A stretch of DNA of 64,000 nucleotides, from assembly GCA_039990395.1 (NCBI GenBank), contig JBDXFZ010000008.1, positions 1 through 64,000 of the forward strand, given 5' to 3'. Origin of the DNA: CALINF01 sp039990395. GTDB taxonomy: Bacteria > Pseudomonadota > Gammaproteobacteria > Pseudomonadales > Halieaceae. Under the pieces are notes generated by a model. The model ran no database searches. It was not told where the DNA came from and was given only the letters and a program-made list of their open reading frames with translations. Numbering within the stretch: the first letter of the stretch is position 1; every line of letters starts with the position of its first letter. This document shows, piece by piece, positions 43,527 to 52,331 of this stretch. A program made the translations under genes and the position numbers.

Positions 43527-43742
43527 ATGCCTCACGTAAAGATTAAAGAAAACGAGCCGTTCGACGTAGCACTGCGTCGTTTCAAGCGCTCTTGTGAGAA
43601 AGCCGGTGTTCTGGCCGAAGTCCGTAAGCGTGAGCACTACGAGAAGCCCACTACTGTGCGTAAGCGCGCTGGTGCAGCTGCTGTTAAGCGTCACCTGAAG
43701 AAGCTTTCACGAGAAAACCGCAAGCGCGTTCGCCTGTACTAA
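43527..43742 (+). CDS. rpsU: 30S ribosomal protein bS21
   Basis: 71 residues, highly basic, beginning PHVKIKENEPFDVALRRFKRSCEKAG and ending KRVRLY as in other gammaproteobacteria. bS21 helps base pairing of the Shine-Dalgarno sequence during initiation. It is the first gene of the macromolecular synthesis operon. Codon use is strongly biased (CGT, AAG and GCT runs), as expected for a highly expressed gene. Confidence 0.98.
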   Translation: MPHVKIKENEPFDVALRRFKRSCEKAGVLAEVRKREHYEKPTTVRKRAGAAAVKRHLKKLSRENRKRVRLY

Positions 43743-43767
43743 GTTTCAGTCTTAGTACTCCAGTAGA

Positions 43768-44223
43768 ATGTCAGACCAGGCGCTCACAGCACTCATCAAG
43801 GCCGAAATGAAGGCCGCGATGAGAGCCAAAGACAAACCGCGCCTGGGCACCATCAGGCTGATTCAAGCCGAATTCAAACGCATTGAAGTCGACGAGCGCA
43901 TCGAAGTAAGCGACGAGCGAGCTATTGTCGTACTCGATAAAATGCTCAAGCAGCGCCGCGACTCCTCTCAGCAGTACAAAGACGCGGGCCGCGAAGAACT
44001 CGCAGCTCAGGAAGACCTGGAAATCGGCATTATCCAGGAGTTTCTGCCCGCGCAGCTCAGCGAAGACGAAATCAACACCATGATCGACGACGCAATTGCC
44101 AATAGCGGTGCCTCGGGCATGCAGGCCATGGGCGCTGTTATGGGGCAACTAAAGCCTCAGTTACAGGGCAAGGCCGATATGGGCGCGGTTAGCGCGATGG
44201 TTAAAGCCCGCCTCGCCGGCTAA
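43768..44223 (+). CDS. yqeY: GatB/YqeY domain protein
   Basis: 151 residues, the stand-alone form of the tRNA-binding tail of GatB (YqeY family). Conserved stretches: IKAEMKAAMRAKDKPRLGTIRLI, MLKQRRDSSQQYKDAGREELA, FLPAQLSEDEI and MGAVMGQLKPQLQGKADMGAVSAMVKARL. It may bind tRNA, but its role is not proven. It lies 25 bp after rpsU and 75 bp before dnaG, the same place as in Pseudomonas. Confidence 0.93.
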   Translation: MSDQALTALIKAEMKAAMRAKDKPRLGTIRLIQAEFKRIEVDERIEVSDERAIVVLDKMLKQRRDSSQQYKDAGREELAAQEDLEIGIIQEFLPAQLSEDEINTMIDDAIANSGASGMQAMGAVMGQLKPQLQGKADMGAVSAMVKARLAG

Positions 44224-44298
44224 TAGCGCTAACAAATCCCTTTTCAGCGTGTGACAATACGCTGTTCACACTTCCAGTTTTACAGGTAAGCCTCCCGC

Positions 44299-46212
44299 AT
44301 GGCCGGACGGATTCCGCAACAGTTTCTCGATACCCTGCTCGATCGGGTGGATATCGTAGAAGTGGTGGACCGGCGCGTTAAGCTAAAAAAGGCGGGCAAA
44401 AACTACAGCGCTCGCTGCCCCTTTCACGATGAGAAAACCCCCTCGTTTAGCGTAAACGGCGAGAAGCAGTTCTATTACTGCTTTGGTTGCGGCGCAGGCG
44501 GTAACGCGCTGGGCTTCGTGATGGATTACGAGAACCTGGATTTTCCCCAGGCCGTAGAAACCCTGGCAGCCACGGTTGGGTTGGATGTACCACGTGAACC
44601 CGGTCGCGGGGGCGCCGCCAGCGAAGAGCGTTTTGAAAGCCATAAACCGCTGTACGAACTACTCGAGAAAGCCTCGCTGTTTTATCAGCAGCAACTGCGT
44701 AAACACCCCGAAGCCAAGCGGGCCGTAAGCTACCTCAAAGAGCGCGGATTGACCGGCCAAATCGCCAAGCAATTCGATGTAGGCTTTGCACCGCCGGGCT
44801 GGGACAACCTGCTGAGCGTGCTGGGCGACAGCGAAGATGCCAAAGACAAACTGCTCAAAACCGGCATGGTAGTTAAAAACGAAGCGGGCAGAATCTACGA
44901 CCGCTTCCGCGATCGTGTGGTGTTCCCCATACGCGATCAGCGTGGCCGAGTGATCGGTTTTGGCGGCCGCGTGCTGGGTGATGACAAACCCAAATACCTG
45001 AACTCCCCCGAAACCGAGATCTTTCACAAAGGCAGAGAACTGTACGGGCTGTTTCAGGCGCGCAAAGCCAATCGCAGCCTGCAGCGCGTATTGGTGGTTG
45101 AAGGTTATATGGACGTAATCGCCCTAGCGCAATACGACATCACCAATGCAACCGCCACTCTCGGCACGGCCACCAGCAAAACTCATTTGGAGCGCATTTA
45201 CCGCTCCAGCCCAGAGGTGGTGTTCTGCTTTGACGGGGATGAAGCGGGTCGCAAAGCAGCCCGGCGCGCGCTGGAAGAAGCATTGCCATGCATGGAAGAT
45301 GGCCGCCAGGCACGCTTTCTGTTTTTGCCCGAAGGCGAAGACCCAGACACCGTGGTACGAAGCCAAGGCAAAGAGGGCTTTGAACATCTGCTGGACAGCG
45401 CACTACCGCTGGAAACGTTTCTGTTTGAATCCGTGGCCGATGGCATCGATATCAGCAGCCTGGATGGCAAAGCACGGTTCAGCAAACAAGCACTGCCGTT
45501 CATCCGCAAGTTACCCGAGGGTGTGTACCGACAGCTGATGTTCCGAGAGCTGGCCAGGCGCACCGGGCTTGAACTCGACAGCCTCATGCAACTAGAGGCG
45601 CCGCCACTACCCGCAGAACCAAGCTATCCGCCAGAGCGGGAGCCGCAAAGCACACCAGAATACGACGAGCCCCCACCCGACTATGGCATGGAGCAAATGC
45701 CGCACGGCGATAATCCGCCTGACGAGGCTGGCCCAAAGCAACGTGCAGCGTTGTACGCCGGCAGCCCCGGTTATGCCAACGTGGCGCAAACTGCCATCGC
45801 GTTGCTACTGCATCGCCCCGATATTGCCAAACTGGCCGATGTGAACGTGTTGGCAGAGCTGGAGGGTGAAGACATCGCGCTACTCGTTGAACTGCTCACC
45901 TTGCTGCAAAAGCGTCCCGATTCCAATACGGCCATGCTGCTGGGTCATTGGTATGGCACACCCGAAGGCGAACTGCTGGGCCGACTTGCAGGTCAGGAGC
46001 GGCTTATTCCCACTGAGGGTATTGAGCACGAGTTCGTCGATACTATGTCGGCACTGGCCAGGCAGCCTCATCGGTCAAAACTGGATGCGCAAGTCGACAA
46101 ACTGAAAGTCACCAACTACGCTGATGTGAGCGAATTGGAAAAACAGCGATTGAGGGAGCTGCTGCAGCAAAAAGCGCAGCAGGACGCCGAGCAGAACCGG
46201 CGTAAGCGCTAA
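44299..46212 (+). CDS. dnaG: DNA primase
   Basis: 637 residues. It makes RNA primers for replication with DnaB helicase. The N-terminal CHC2 zinc finger is present (CPFHDEKTPSF, then YYCFGCGAGGNALGF, residues about 40-70). The TOPRIM catalytic core has VVEGYMDVIALAQ (near 268) and FDGDEAGRKAARRALE (near 310). A Pro/Glu-rich linker (about 430-485) separates it from the C-terminal helicase-binding domain. It is the third gene of the operon. Confidence 0.98.
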   Translation: MAGRIPQQFLDTLLDRVDIVEVVDRRVKLKKAGKNYSARCPFHDEKTPSFSVNGEKQFYYCFGCGAGGNALGFVMDYENLDFPQAVETLAATVGLDVPREPGRGGAASEERFESHKPLYELLEKASLFYQQQLRKHPEAKRAVSYLKERGLTGQIAKQFDVGFAPPGWDNLLSVLGDSEDAKDKLLKTGMVVKNEAGRIYDRFRDRVVFPIRDQRGRVIGFGGRVLGDDKPKYLNSPETEIFHKGRELYGLFQARKANRSLQRVLVVEGYMDVIALAQYDITNATATLGTATSKTHLERIYRSSPEVVFCFDGDEAGRKAARRALEEALPCMEDGRQARFLFLPEGEDPDTVVRSQGKEGFEHLLDSALPLETFLFESVADGIDISSLDGKARFSKQALPFIRKLPEGVYRQLMFRELARRTGLELDSLMQLEAPPLPAEPSYPPEREPQSTPEYDEPPPDYGMEQMPHGDNPPDEAGPKQRAALYAGSPGYANVAQTAIALLLHRPDIAKLADVNVLAELEGEDIALLVELLTLLQKRPDSNTAMLLGHWYGTPEGELLGRLAGQERLIPTEGIEHEFVDTMSALARQPHRSKLDAQVDKLKVTNYADVSELEKQRLRELLQQKAQQDAEQNRRKR

Positions 46213-46389
46213 CCTCAAATCGCTAAGACACTAACATCGCCTCTTGGCGTAGCGGTTGATTTAGCAGATTTTGCCCCCATTAAGGGTAATCCATAACAGA
46301 GAACAGCCGAATGAGCCCAAAATCGGCTCAAAACACCCAAAAGACGGGTATTTCCTGGCGCTAAAGTAGTTAAGTTGCAGGCTTGCGGT

Positions 46390-46395
46390 TATAAT
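46390..46395 (+). promoter_or_regulatory. Internal rpoD promoter (-10 element)
   Basis: A consensus TATAAT at 46390-46395 lies 44 bp before the rpoD ATG, in an AT-rich leader. No clear -35 is present at 16-18 bp (TAGTTA at 17 bp). A small hairpin (AGCCGA/TCGGCT, about 46304-46327) lies upstream and could weaken read-through from dnaG. An extra rpoD promoter at this place is common in the family. Confidence 0.45.
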
Positions 46396-46439
46396 CGCCG
46401 GCTAATTTTTTTTCGTATTTTCCTCGAAGGTTTTTGTTA

Positions 46440-48251
46440 ATGAACGACGCCGTTCAACAGCAGTCTCGCCTGAAGGCACTTATTGCCAAAGGTAAAGAGC
46501 AGGGCTATCTCACGTACGCGGAAGTGAACGATCACTTGCCGCAAGACATCTCCGACCCCGATCAGGTTGAAGATATCATCCAGATGATCAACGACATGGG
46601 AATTCAGGTGTTTGAAGAAGCACCCGATGCCGATGACCTGTTGATGACCGAGGGCGACAGCTCCGCCGACGACATCGCCGCTGCCGAAGCAGCTGCAGCG
46701 CTCGCCGCGGTTGAAACAGAAGCCGGACGCACCACCGACCCAGTGCGCATGTACATGCGCGAGATGGGCACGGTTGAGCTGCTCACCCGCGAAGGCGAAA
46801 TAGTGATCGCCAAGCGCATTGAAGAAGGTATTCGTGAGCTTCTGGCTGCACTCGCACACTACCCCGGCGCCGTTCGCATGGTGCTGGATGAATACGACCT
46901 GGTTGCCAAAGAAGAGCGCCGCCTTAGCGACATCATGGTGGGCTACTTGGATCCAGCCGAAAACGTGCCCTCTGCACAGGAAATCGCCGACGCACAGGCC
47001 GCTAAAAACGCGGGCGAAACCGATGACGAAGAGGTCGATACCGGCCCTGATCCGGTTGAGGCCAAAAAGCGCTTTTCGGCACTCAAGCGTCAGTACAACA
47101 AAACCGAAAAGGTTATTGCCGCCAAGGGCAGAAGCGATAAGACCGCTTTAAAAGAGATGGAAAAGCTGGGCGAGCTGTTCAAGTTCTTCAAGCTCACACC
47201 GCGCGTGTTTGACCCCATCTCTGAGATTCCCCGCGAAATCCTCACTGCAGTGCGCGATCAGGAACGCGAAATCATGCGCATGGCTACACGTGGCGCAGGC
47301 ATGCCGCGCAAGGAATTCATCAGCACATTCCAGGGCTCAGAGTCTGACCTTAAGTGGGTCTCTCGCCAGGCCAAGAAAAAGGAATACGGCCCCAAACTTG
47401 TGGCCGAGAAGGAACTCTTCCACCGCTTGCAACGCCGTATCGCTCAGGCAGAAGAAGTCAGTGGCCTGAACGTAGCCGAGATCAAAGACATCAACCGTCG
47501 CATGTCGATGGGTGAAGCAAGAGCACGCCGCGCCAAGAAAGAAATGGTAGAGGCAAACTTGCGCTTGGTAATCTCCATTGCCAAAAAGTACACCAACCGT
47601 GGCCTGCAGTTTTTGGATCTCATCCAGGAAGGCAATATCGGCCTGATGAAGGCGGTAGACAAGTTTGAATATCGTCGCGGCTACAAGTTTTCAACCTACG
47701 CCACCTGGTGGATTCGTCAGGCAATCACGCGCTCTATTGCGGATCAGGCCAGAACTATCCGAATTCCCGTGCACATGATCGAAACGATCAACAAGCTCAA
47801 CCGTATCTCTCGTCAAATGCTGCAGGAGATGGGTCGCGAGCCCACGCCAGAAGAACTCGGCGAACGCATGGACATGCCAGAAGATAAGGTGCGCAAGGTA
47901 CTCAAGATTGCGAAAGAGCCTATCTCGATGGAAACTCCCATCGGCGATGATGAAGACTCGCATCTGGGCGACTTCATCGAAGATCAAACCATCCACTCTC
48001 CCGTGGATTCGGCAACAGGCCAGGGCCTGCAGGAAGCCACGAAGGATGTACTGGCCGGTTTGACCGCTCGCGAAGCCAAAGTTCTGCGCATGCGTTTTGG
48101 TATCGATATGAACACCGACCATACGCTGGAAGAAGTGGGCAAGCAGTTTGATGTTACGCGAGAGCGTATTCGTCAGATAGAAGCCAAAGCGCTGCGTAAG
48201 CTGCGTCATCCCACCCGTTCAGACTACCTGCGCAGCTTCCTCGACGAGTAA
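46440..48251 (+). CDS. rpoD: RNA polymerase primary sigma factor (sigma70)
   Basis: 603 residues from ATG 46440 (a TTG 6 bp earlier is also in frame, but the family starts at this Met; GAAGG precedes it). Region 1.1 is QSRLKALIAKGKEQGYLTYAEVNDHLP. The large non-conserved region precedes regions 2.1-2.4 (NLRLVISIAKKYTNRGLQFLDLIQEGN and FSTYATWWIRQAITR, which melts and reads the -10). Region 4.2 ends the protein (FDVTRERIRQIEAKALRKLRHPTR) and reads the -35. It controls housekeeping transcription. Confidence 0.98.
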   Translation: MNDAVQQQSRLKALIAKGKEQGYLTYAEVNDHLPQDISDPDQVEDIIQMINDMGIQVFEEAPDADDLLMTEGDSSADDIAAAEAAAALAAVETEAGRTTDPVRMYMREMGTVELLTREGEIVIAKRIEEGIRELLAALAHYPGAVRMVLDEYDLVAKEERRLSDIMVGYLDPAENVPSAQEIADAQAAKNAGETDDEEVDTGPDPVEAKKRFSALKRQYNKTEKVIAAKGRSDKTALKEMEKLGELFKFFKLTPRVFDPISEIPREILTAVRDQEREIMRMATRGAGMPRKEFISTFQGSESDLKWVSRQAKKKEYGPKLVAEKELFHRLQRRIAQAEEVSGLNVAEIKDINRRMSMGEARARRAKKEMVEANLRLVISIAKKYTNRGLQFLDLIQEGNIGLMKAVDKFEYRRGYKFSTYATWWIRQAITRSIADQARTIRIPVHMIETINKLNRISRQMLQEMGREPTPEELGERMDMPEDKVRKVLKIAKEPISMETPIGDDEDSHLGDFIEDQTIHSPVDSATGQGLQEATKDVLAGLTAREAKVLRMRFGIDMNTDHTLEEVGKQFDVTRERIRQIEAKALRKLRHPTRSDYLRSFLDE

Positions 48252-48265
48252 CTGCGCGGCCTCAA

Positions 48266-48296
48266 GCTCTGCCTTTTCTTTCTGAAAAGGCGGAGC
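48266..48296. terminator. Hairpin between convergent rpoD and the sulfatase-like gene
   Basis: GCTCTGCCTTTTC (48266-48278) pairs with GAAAAGGCGGAGC (48284-48296) over 13 positions with one G-U pair and a 5-nt loop. It occupies the short gap between two convergent stops and could end transcription from either side. No long T-run follows, so it may act only partly as an intrinsic terminator. Confidence 0.5.
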
Positions 48297-48298
48297 GC

Positions 48299-50236
48299 TC
48301 AGCCACCAAAGGCCGGGTACGTTCCCACGGGTAATACAAAGCCTCTCTGCGTAAGATGCTCAACAATTTGGTTGCGCGCATCCGCCTTGTTCGGCAGCTC
48401 ACTCACTTTACAAGGTTGAGGATGTCCTTTTACGCGCCCGGCCTTAAGCTCGCCAGACGCAAGGTCTAGCTCGTACCAACGCTGACAGACGGTCATCACC
48501 ATCGACTCAACGCCATATAGAGGTGGCCCGGAACCAATCAACTGAGACACGTTATCCTCCCCACGCTGAAGCTTCTCCCGACTCAGCCCTGAAGTGGAAA
48601 ATACAGGCCGCAGCGGGTCGAGATCATCTACTAGCAACGACTGTCCTTCGACCCACTCTGGTATTGGCATCTCAAGATAATCCAATACCGTGGGGGTGAC
48701 ATCAAGCAACTGAACAGTCGTAGTTATGCGGCCCTGCATGAACTTGCTAGGGAACCGCATAATCAGCGGTATCCGCCGCTGCACCTTCCAGCCTACAGTA
48801 TGGTCAGAGCTATAAATGATAAGTGTATTGTCTAACGTACCTGCTTGCTCAAGCGCACTAATGAGCTCACCAAAATAGTTGTCAGAATCAACCAACGTAT
48901 CAAGGAAAAAGGCTCTCCAATTGTCGCGGGTCCGCTTGGTAAAGTCCGCTGAAAAGTGCTTCTGCACTGGCTTATAATTGCAACAATGGGTGTCCATCAA
49001 ATGGATATGCATAAAGAAAGGCTGCTGCTGTGAAGCAATGAAGTCTTTGGCAACGTCGATCCTAGCCTGATCGTTGGTGCCATACACTCGAGCCGCTTCC
49101 TTAGCCTCTACTGCCTCATACACGCTGTCCATCGGCTTCAACCGAAGCAAATGTAGCGCCCGCTCTTCAACCCGCTGCCAAAGCCTACTGAGAAAGTACA
49201 GAGGGTTTGCCAGTGCAACTCGCGCAGAGTTGGGCACCCACTCTGCGGAGTCGCTTGCTAGAGCACGCTGGTTAGCAAAGTCAAAACCCTCCTGCATGTT
49301 CAGGTCGGGCCCATCTGCGTAGTAGCGCACTGACTCCTGAAATACCGTATAACCATAGCTTTTAAGAAGGCCTGGTAGGTGTTCGAAGGCGTCTGCCCCA
49401 ATCAGCGTTTGAGGTGGGAAGATTACCTTAGTGGTTGCAGGATACTTTCCGTTAAGCATCGACACTGTGCTGCCGGTAGTGCGCGCCGCATTGGCTATGG
49501 CCGCCTCAAATACCAGTGATTCTTGCATCAGGGAATCGAGATTGGGCGTTGTTTGTTGTTCGTACCCATAGCCAGAAATAAAATCGCTTTCTATACCATC
49601 CGTCGCAAAAAACAGGATATTAGGACGCTTACCGGTGACTTGAATATCTGGCGAATAAGCCCCCTCATGCGTCACCAATGCCTGTGCTGCAACCAGGATT
49701 CCTGCGAGCGGTAGCACCAGAGCAACGATTAACTTCCAGGCAGGTACCCGCTGTTGTTCAGGGGCGCTCGCATCCGATTTAGCCGATACCAACCTGGTTG
49801 TGATCCACAAAAATATTACGATCACTGCAATCAGATAAGCATAAGCGCCAACACCGCTCGTACTCACAATACCAAGGCCGGCCAATGTGTAGGTGAAGTT
49901 ATCTACCAGCAATACCAGCAGCAGGGTGAGTACCGCAGCCCGGGGCAGTCGAAGCAAAATTCTTTGAGGCCGAGTGCGTCTGGAATTTGCAGTAACTGCT
50001 TCGCCTGCTCTCAACAACACAGTGATTAGCCAGCAACAGACCCACAGACCCAAAACAGCAGCCAGGAACGGCAGCGCAGCAACCAGTGCTATGCCAAAGC
50101 GTTCAGTCCAGGGCAACACACTGAAAAACGAAGGTTTAGTAACAAAGAATAACCACTCAAACCCGATATAGAGAAACACGGCCACTACCGTATCAACCAG
50201 CGAAGCCAGTGGGGGACGTATCGTACTGCTACTCAT
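48299..50236 (-). CDS. Membrane sulfatase / alkaline-phosphatase-superfamily enzyme
   Basis: 645 residues. Four to five membrane helices in the first 190 residues hold a periplasmic catalytic domain (from about residue 205). That domain starts NILFFATDGIESDFISG (metal-binding Asp), has the nucleophile region ANAARTTGSTVSMLNGKYP and the metal ligand pair SSDHTVG. The Cys/Ser-x-Pro-x-Arg motif of true sulfatases is missing, and the TTGS-type block resembles phosphoethanolamine or phosphoglycerol transferases such as LtaS and OpgB. Its substrate is therefore more likely a phospho-alcohol group on a glycan or lipid than a sulfate ester. It is divergent from a small membrane protein and a methyltransferase that may modify the same surface molecule. 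Confidence 0.75.
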   Translation of the reverse strand: MSSSTIRPPLASLVDTVVAVFLYIGFEWLFFVTKPSFFSVLPWTERFGIALVAALPFLAAVLGLWVCCWLITVLLRAGEAVTANSRRTRPQRILLRLPRAAVLTLLLVLLVDNFTYTLAGLGIVSTSGVGAYAYLIAVIVIFLWITTRLVSAKSDASAPEQQRVPAWKLIVALVLPLAGILVAAQALVTHEGAYSPDIQVTGKRPNILFFATDGIESDFISGYGYEQQTTPNLDSLMQESLVFEAAIANAARTTGSTVSMLNGKYPATTKVIFPPQTLIGADAFEHLPGLLKSYGYTVFQESVRYYADGPDLNMQEGFDFANQRALASDSAEWVPNSARVALANPLYFLSRLWQRVEERALHLLRLKPMDSVYEAVEAKEAARVYGTNDQARIDVAKDFIASQQQPFFMHIHLMDTHCCNYKPVQKHFSADFTKRTRDNWRAFFLDTLVDSDNYFGELISALEQAGTLDNTLIIYSSDHTVGWKVQRRIPLIMRFPSKFMQGRITTTVQLLDVTPTVLDYLEMPIPEWVEGQSLLVDDLDPLRPVFSTSGLSREKLQRGEDNVSQLIGSGPPLYGVESMVMTVCQRWYELDLASGELKAGRVKGHPQPCKVSELPNKADARNQIVEHLTQRGFVLPVGTYPAFGG

Positions 50237-50296
50237 CGATGGTATAATCCGCGCCTTGAAAGAGTGTCACTGGGACGTGATCCCAAGAGAATAACA

Positions 50297-50533
50297 ATGT
50301 ATCGATTTCTATTCATTGCCCTTTTATTGAGCTTCTCTACTACCGCCTCGGCTTATCTTGATCCAGGCACTGGCAGTATGATTTTGCAGGGACTAATCGC
50401 GGGCATAGCGGTGGCCGGTTTTACCATCAAAACCTATTGGTACAAGCTGCGCAGTTTTTTTGGCAAAGATCAGCCCAGCAGTTTACTGGAGGAGGAAGAT
50501 GACCTCTCCAGCAGTGACGACACTAAAGCCTGA
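50297..50533 (+). CDS. Small membrane protein with a YLDPGTGS motif
   Basis: 78 residues from the ATG at 50297 (AAGAGA upstream). A signal-like N-terminus (MYRFLFIALLLSFSTTASA) is followed by YLDPGTGSMILQGLIAGIAVAGF, a glycine-rich membrane stretch, then a basic KTYWYKLRSFFGK and an acidic tail (EEEDDLSSSDD). The YLDPGTGS element recurs in small proteins next to glycan or phosphotransferase genes in many bacteria, but I know of no function. It lies between the sulfatase-like gene (divergent) and a methyltransferase (63 bp downstream, same strand), which suggests they work together. Confidence 0.7.
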   Translation: MYRFLFIALLLSFSTTASAYLDPGTGSMILQGLIAGIAVAGFTIKTYWYKLRSFFGKDQPSSLLEEEDDLSSSDDTKA

Positions 50534-50596
50534 TTTCACGGCTGTTAAACAGAGCATCGAAACACCACCCCAATACAGGCACCACGCCCTACTGAC

Positions 50597-52021
50597 ATGA
50601 GCTCCCTTCCCTCTTCGTTTCGCGACCCGAGCGGCTTCGTGTTCTCACACGATGGCACTGTCTATCGTCAAATCAACGAGAGCTTTGCTGCGGCCTTTGA
50701 TCAATTTGTCGAATCGGGCCTGTATCAGGCATTGGCCGATAAGGGCTATCTTGTGAGCCACGAGGACGTGACTGCGTCGGACGTGCCACGTCAGCCAGGC
50801 TGCTACAAGGTCATCGAACCACAACAGTTGCCCTACATCTCCTATCCCTATGAGTGGAGCTTTAGCCAGCTAAAAGACGCAGCGATGCTTACGCTGCGTA
50901 TCCAAACCGTTGCCCTCAAGCACGGATTCGTACTAAAAGACGCCTCTGCCTACAACATTCAGTTTGTAGGGGGTAAGCCCGTTTTTATCGACACGCTGTC
51001 GTTCGAGCCCTACGTAGACGGCACGCCCTGGGTAGCCTATCGACAGTACTGCCAACATTTCCTCGCACCGCTTGCGCTGATGTCCTACGTAGATGTGGAT
51101 CTGGGCAAACTTCTGGTTACCCACATAGACGGCGTGCCACTGGCACTGGCAAGCAAGCTGCTACCCACTCGCACACGTTTGAGCTATGCGCTACAGGCAC
51201 ATATTCATGTGCATGCAAAATTGCAGTCAGACTATGCCGATGCCGCCGGAGACTCAGGCAGCAATAGTGCCAAGACAGATTCAGCGACCAAGGCGAACAA
51301 AGCCAAGCTCTCAGCCAGTGGATTGCAGGCAATTGTAGAAAGCCTGGCCAGCATCGTTCGAAAGCTGGAATGGAAGCCACCTGCTACCGAATGGGGCGAC
51401 TACTACGATCACACCAATTACAGCGACGACTCAACCTCGCGGAAGAAAGAGCTCGTGGCGCATTTGCTGTCGTGCATCGAGCAACCATTGAATGTTGTTC
51501 ACGACCTGGGCGCGAATACAGGCGAATACAGCCGCATTGCCGCAGAGCATGCCGATCTCGTGGTGTCGCAGGATATCGATCCCGTGGCTGTAGAACGTAA
51601 CTATCGCCAGGTTAAAGCCAGCGAGCCACGCAATGTGCTGCCCCTACTGCAAGATCTTTTTTCACCGTCACCCGCGATAGGCTGGGCGAACGAAGAGCGA
51701 GATTCCTTTCGTCAGCGCGGCCGCTGTGATGCATTGATGGCACTGGCACTCGTGCATCATCTTGCGATTAGTAACAACACGCCGCTCGATAGAATCGCGG
51801 AGCTGTTTGCAGAGCTCGCCGACTGGCTAATCATCGAATTTGTACCCAAAACAGACTCGCAGGTTATCCGCCTGTTAGAAACCCGGCAGGATATCTTCCC
51901 CCACTACACCGAAGACGGATTTGAGCAGGCATTTGGGGAGTATTTTGAGATAACACAGAAAGAAGCGGTAACTGGCAGCGAGCGCAGCTTGTACCTAATG
52001 CAGTCTCGCGCGCAGCGATAG
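50597..52021 (+). CDS. Class I SAM-dependent methyltransferase-like protein
   Basis: 474 residues. The N-terminal 270 residues form their own domain (SFRDPSGFVFSHDGTVYRQINESF, then FVLKDASAYNIQFVGGKPVFIDTLSFEP) that resembles the uncharacterised N-terminal part of proteins beside glycan genes. The C-terminal methyltransferase domain has motif I VVHDLGANTGEYSRIA (near residue 300) and SQDIDPVAVERNY (acidic residue binding SAM), and ALALVHHLAI may be motif IV. The substrate is unknown. It may act on the product of the neighbouring membrane enzyme. tRNA-Ile2 begins 71 bp downstream. Confidence 0.75.
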   Translation: MSSLPSSFRDPSGFVFSHDGTVYRQINESFAAAFDQFVESGLYQALADKGYLVSHEDVTASDVPRQPGCYKVIEPQQLPYISYPYEWSFSQLKDAAMLTLRIQTVALKHGFVLKDASAYNIQFVGGKPVFIDTLSFEPYVDGTPWVAYRQYCQHFLAPLALMSYVDVDLGKLLVTHIDGVPLALASKLLPTRTRLSYALQAHIHVHAKLQSDYADAAGDSGSNSAKTDSATKANKAKLSASGLQAIVESLASIVRKLEWKPPATEWGDYYDHTNYSDDSTSRKKELVAHLLSCIEQPLNVVHDLGANTGEYSRIAAEHADLVVSQDIDPVAVERNYRQVKASEPRNVLPLLQDLFSPSPAIGWANEERDSFRQRGRCDALMALALVHHLAISNNTPLDRIAELFAELADWLIIEFVPKTDSQVIRLLETRQDIFPHYTEDGFEQAFGEYFEITQKEAVTGSERSLYLMQSRAQR

Positions 52022-52092
52022 AAATAGAATACCGCAGCACGCTTTAAAGATAGTTCGCCGGACACTATAATGCGCCGGCAATCCCCTCTTCA

Positions 52093-52169
52093 GGGCCCAT
52101 AGCTCAGCTGGTTAGAGCATCCGACTCATAATCGGCAGGTCGAAGGTTCAAGTCCTTCTGGGCCCACCA
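52093..52169 (+). tRNA. tRNA-Ile2 (CAU anticodon, lysidine type)
   Basis: A 77-nt cloverleaf with encoded CCA: 7-bp acceptor GGGCCCA/TGGGCCC, D stem GCTC/GAGC, anticodon CAT at 52127-52129 and T arm GAAGG-TTCAAGT-CCTTC. The anticodon stem has one mismatched outer pair. The C4-G69 and C5-G68 pairs and the CGA-CTCATAA-TCG stem-loop resemble E. coli tRNA-Ile2, which TilS modifies to read AUA, rather than elongator tRNA-Met. An elongator Met identity is not excluded. Its 3' half is repeated three times downstream. Confidence 0.9.
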
Positions 52170-52213
52170 TTTTCTATATATTTCATAGACTTATAACTGC
52201 TTAGAGCGTCCGA

Positions 52214-52233
52214 CTATGAGTAGTGACTCATAG
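52214..52233. repeat. Inverted repeat in the right arm after tRNA-Ile2
   Basis: CTATGAGT (52214-52221) and ACTCATAG (52226-52233) are perfectly complementary around AGTG. GACTC/GAGTC (52225-52229 and 52238-52242) is an overlapping alternative. The same arm recurs after the second copy near 55303-55330 with CTATG/CATAG and GACTC/GAGTC kept. This may be a recombinase arm site or serve tRNA 3' processing or termination. Confidence 0.5.
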
Positions 52234-52331
52234 ACTGGAGTCGGTGGGTGTGTTCTTTGAATTCAACCGATAAGTACAAGCACGCTCACGCCGTAGCCTG
52301 GTTCCGCATCCCTATAGGTTTTTGTGATGGG

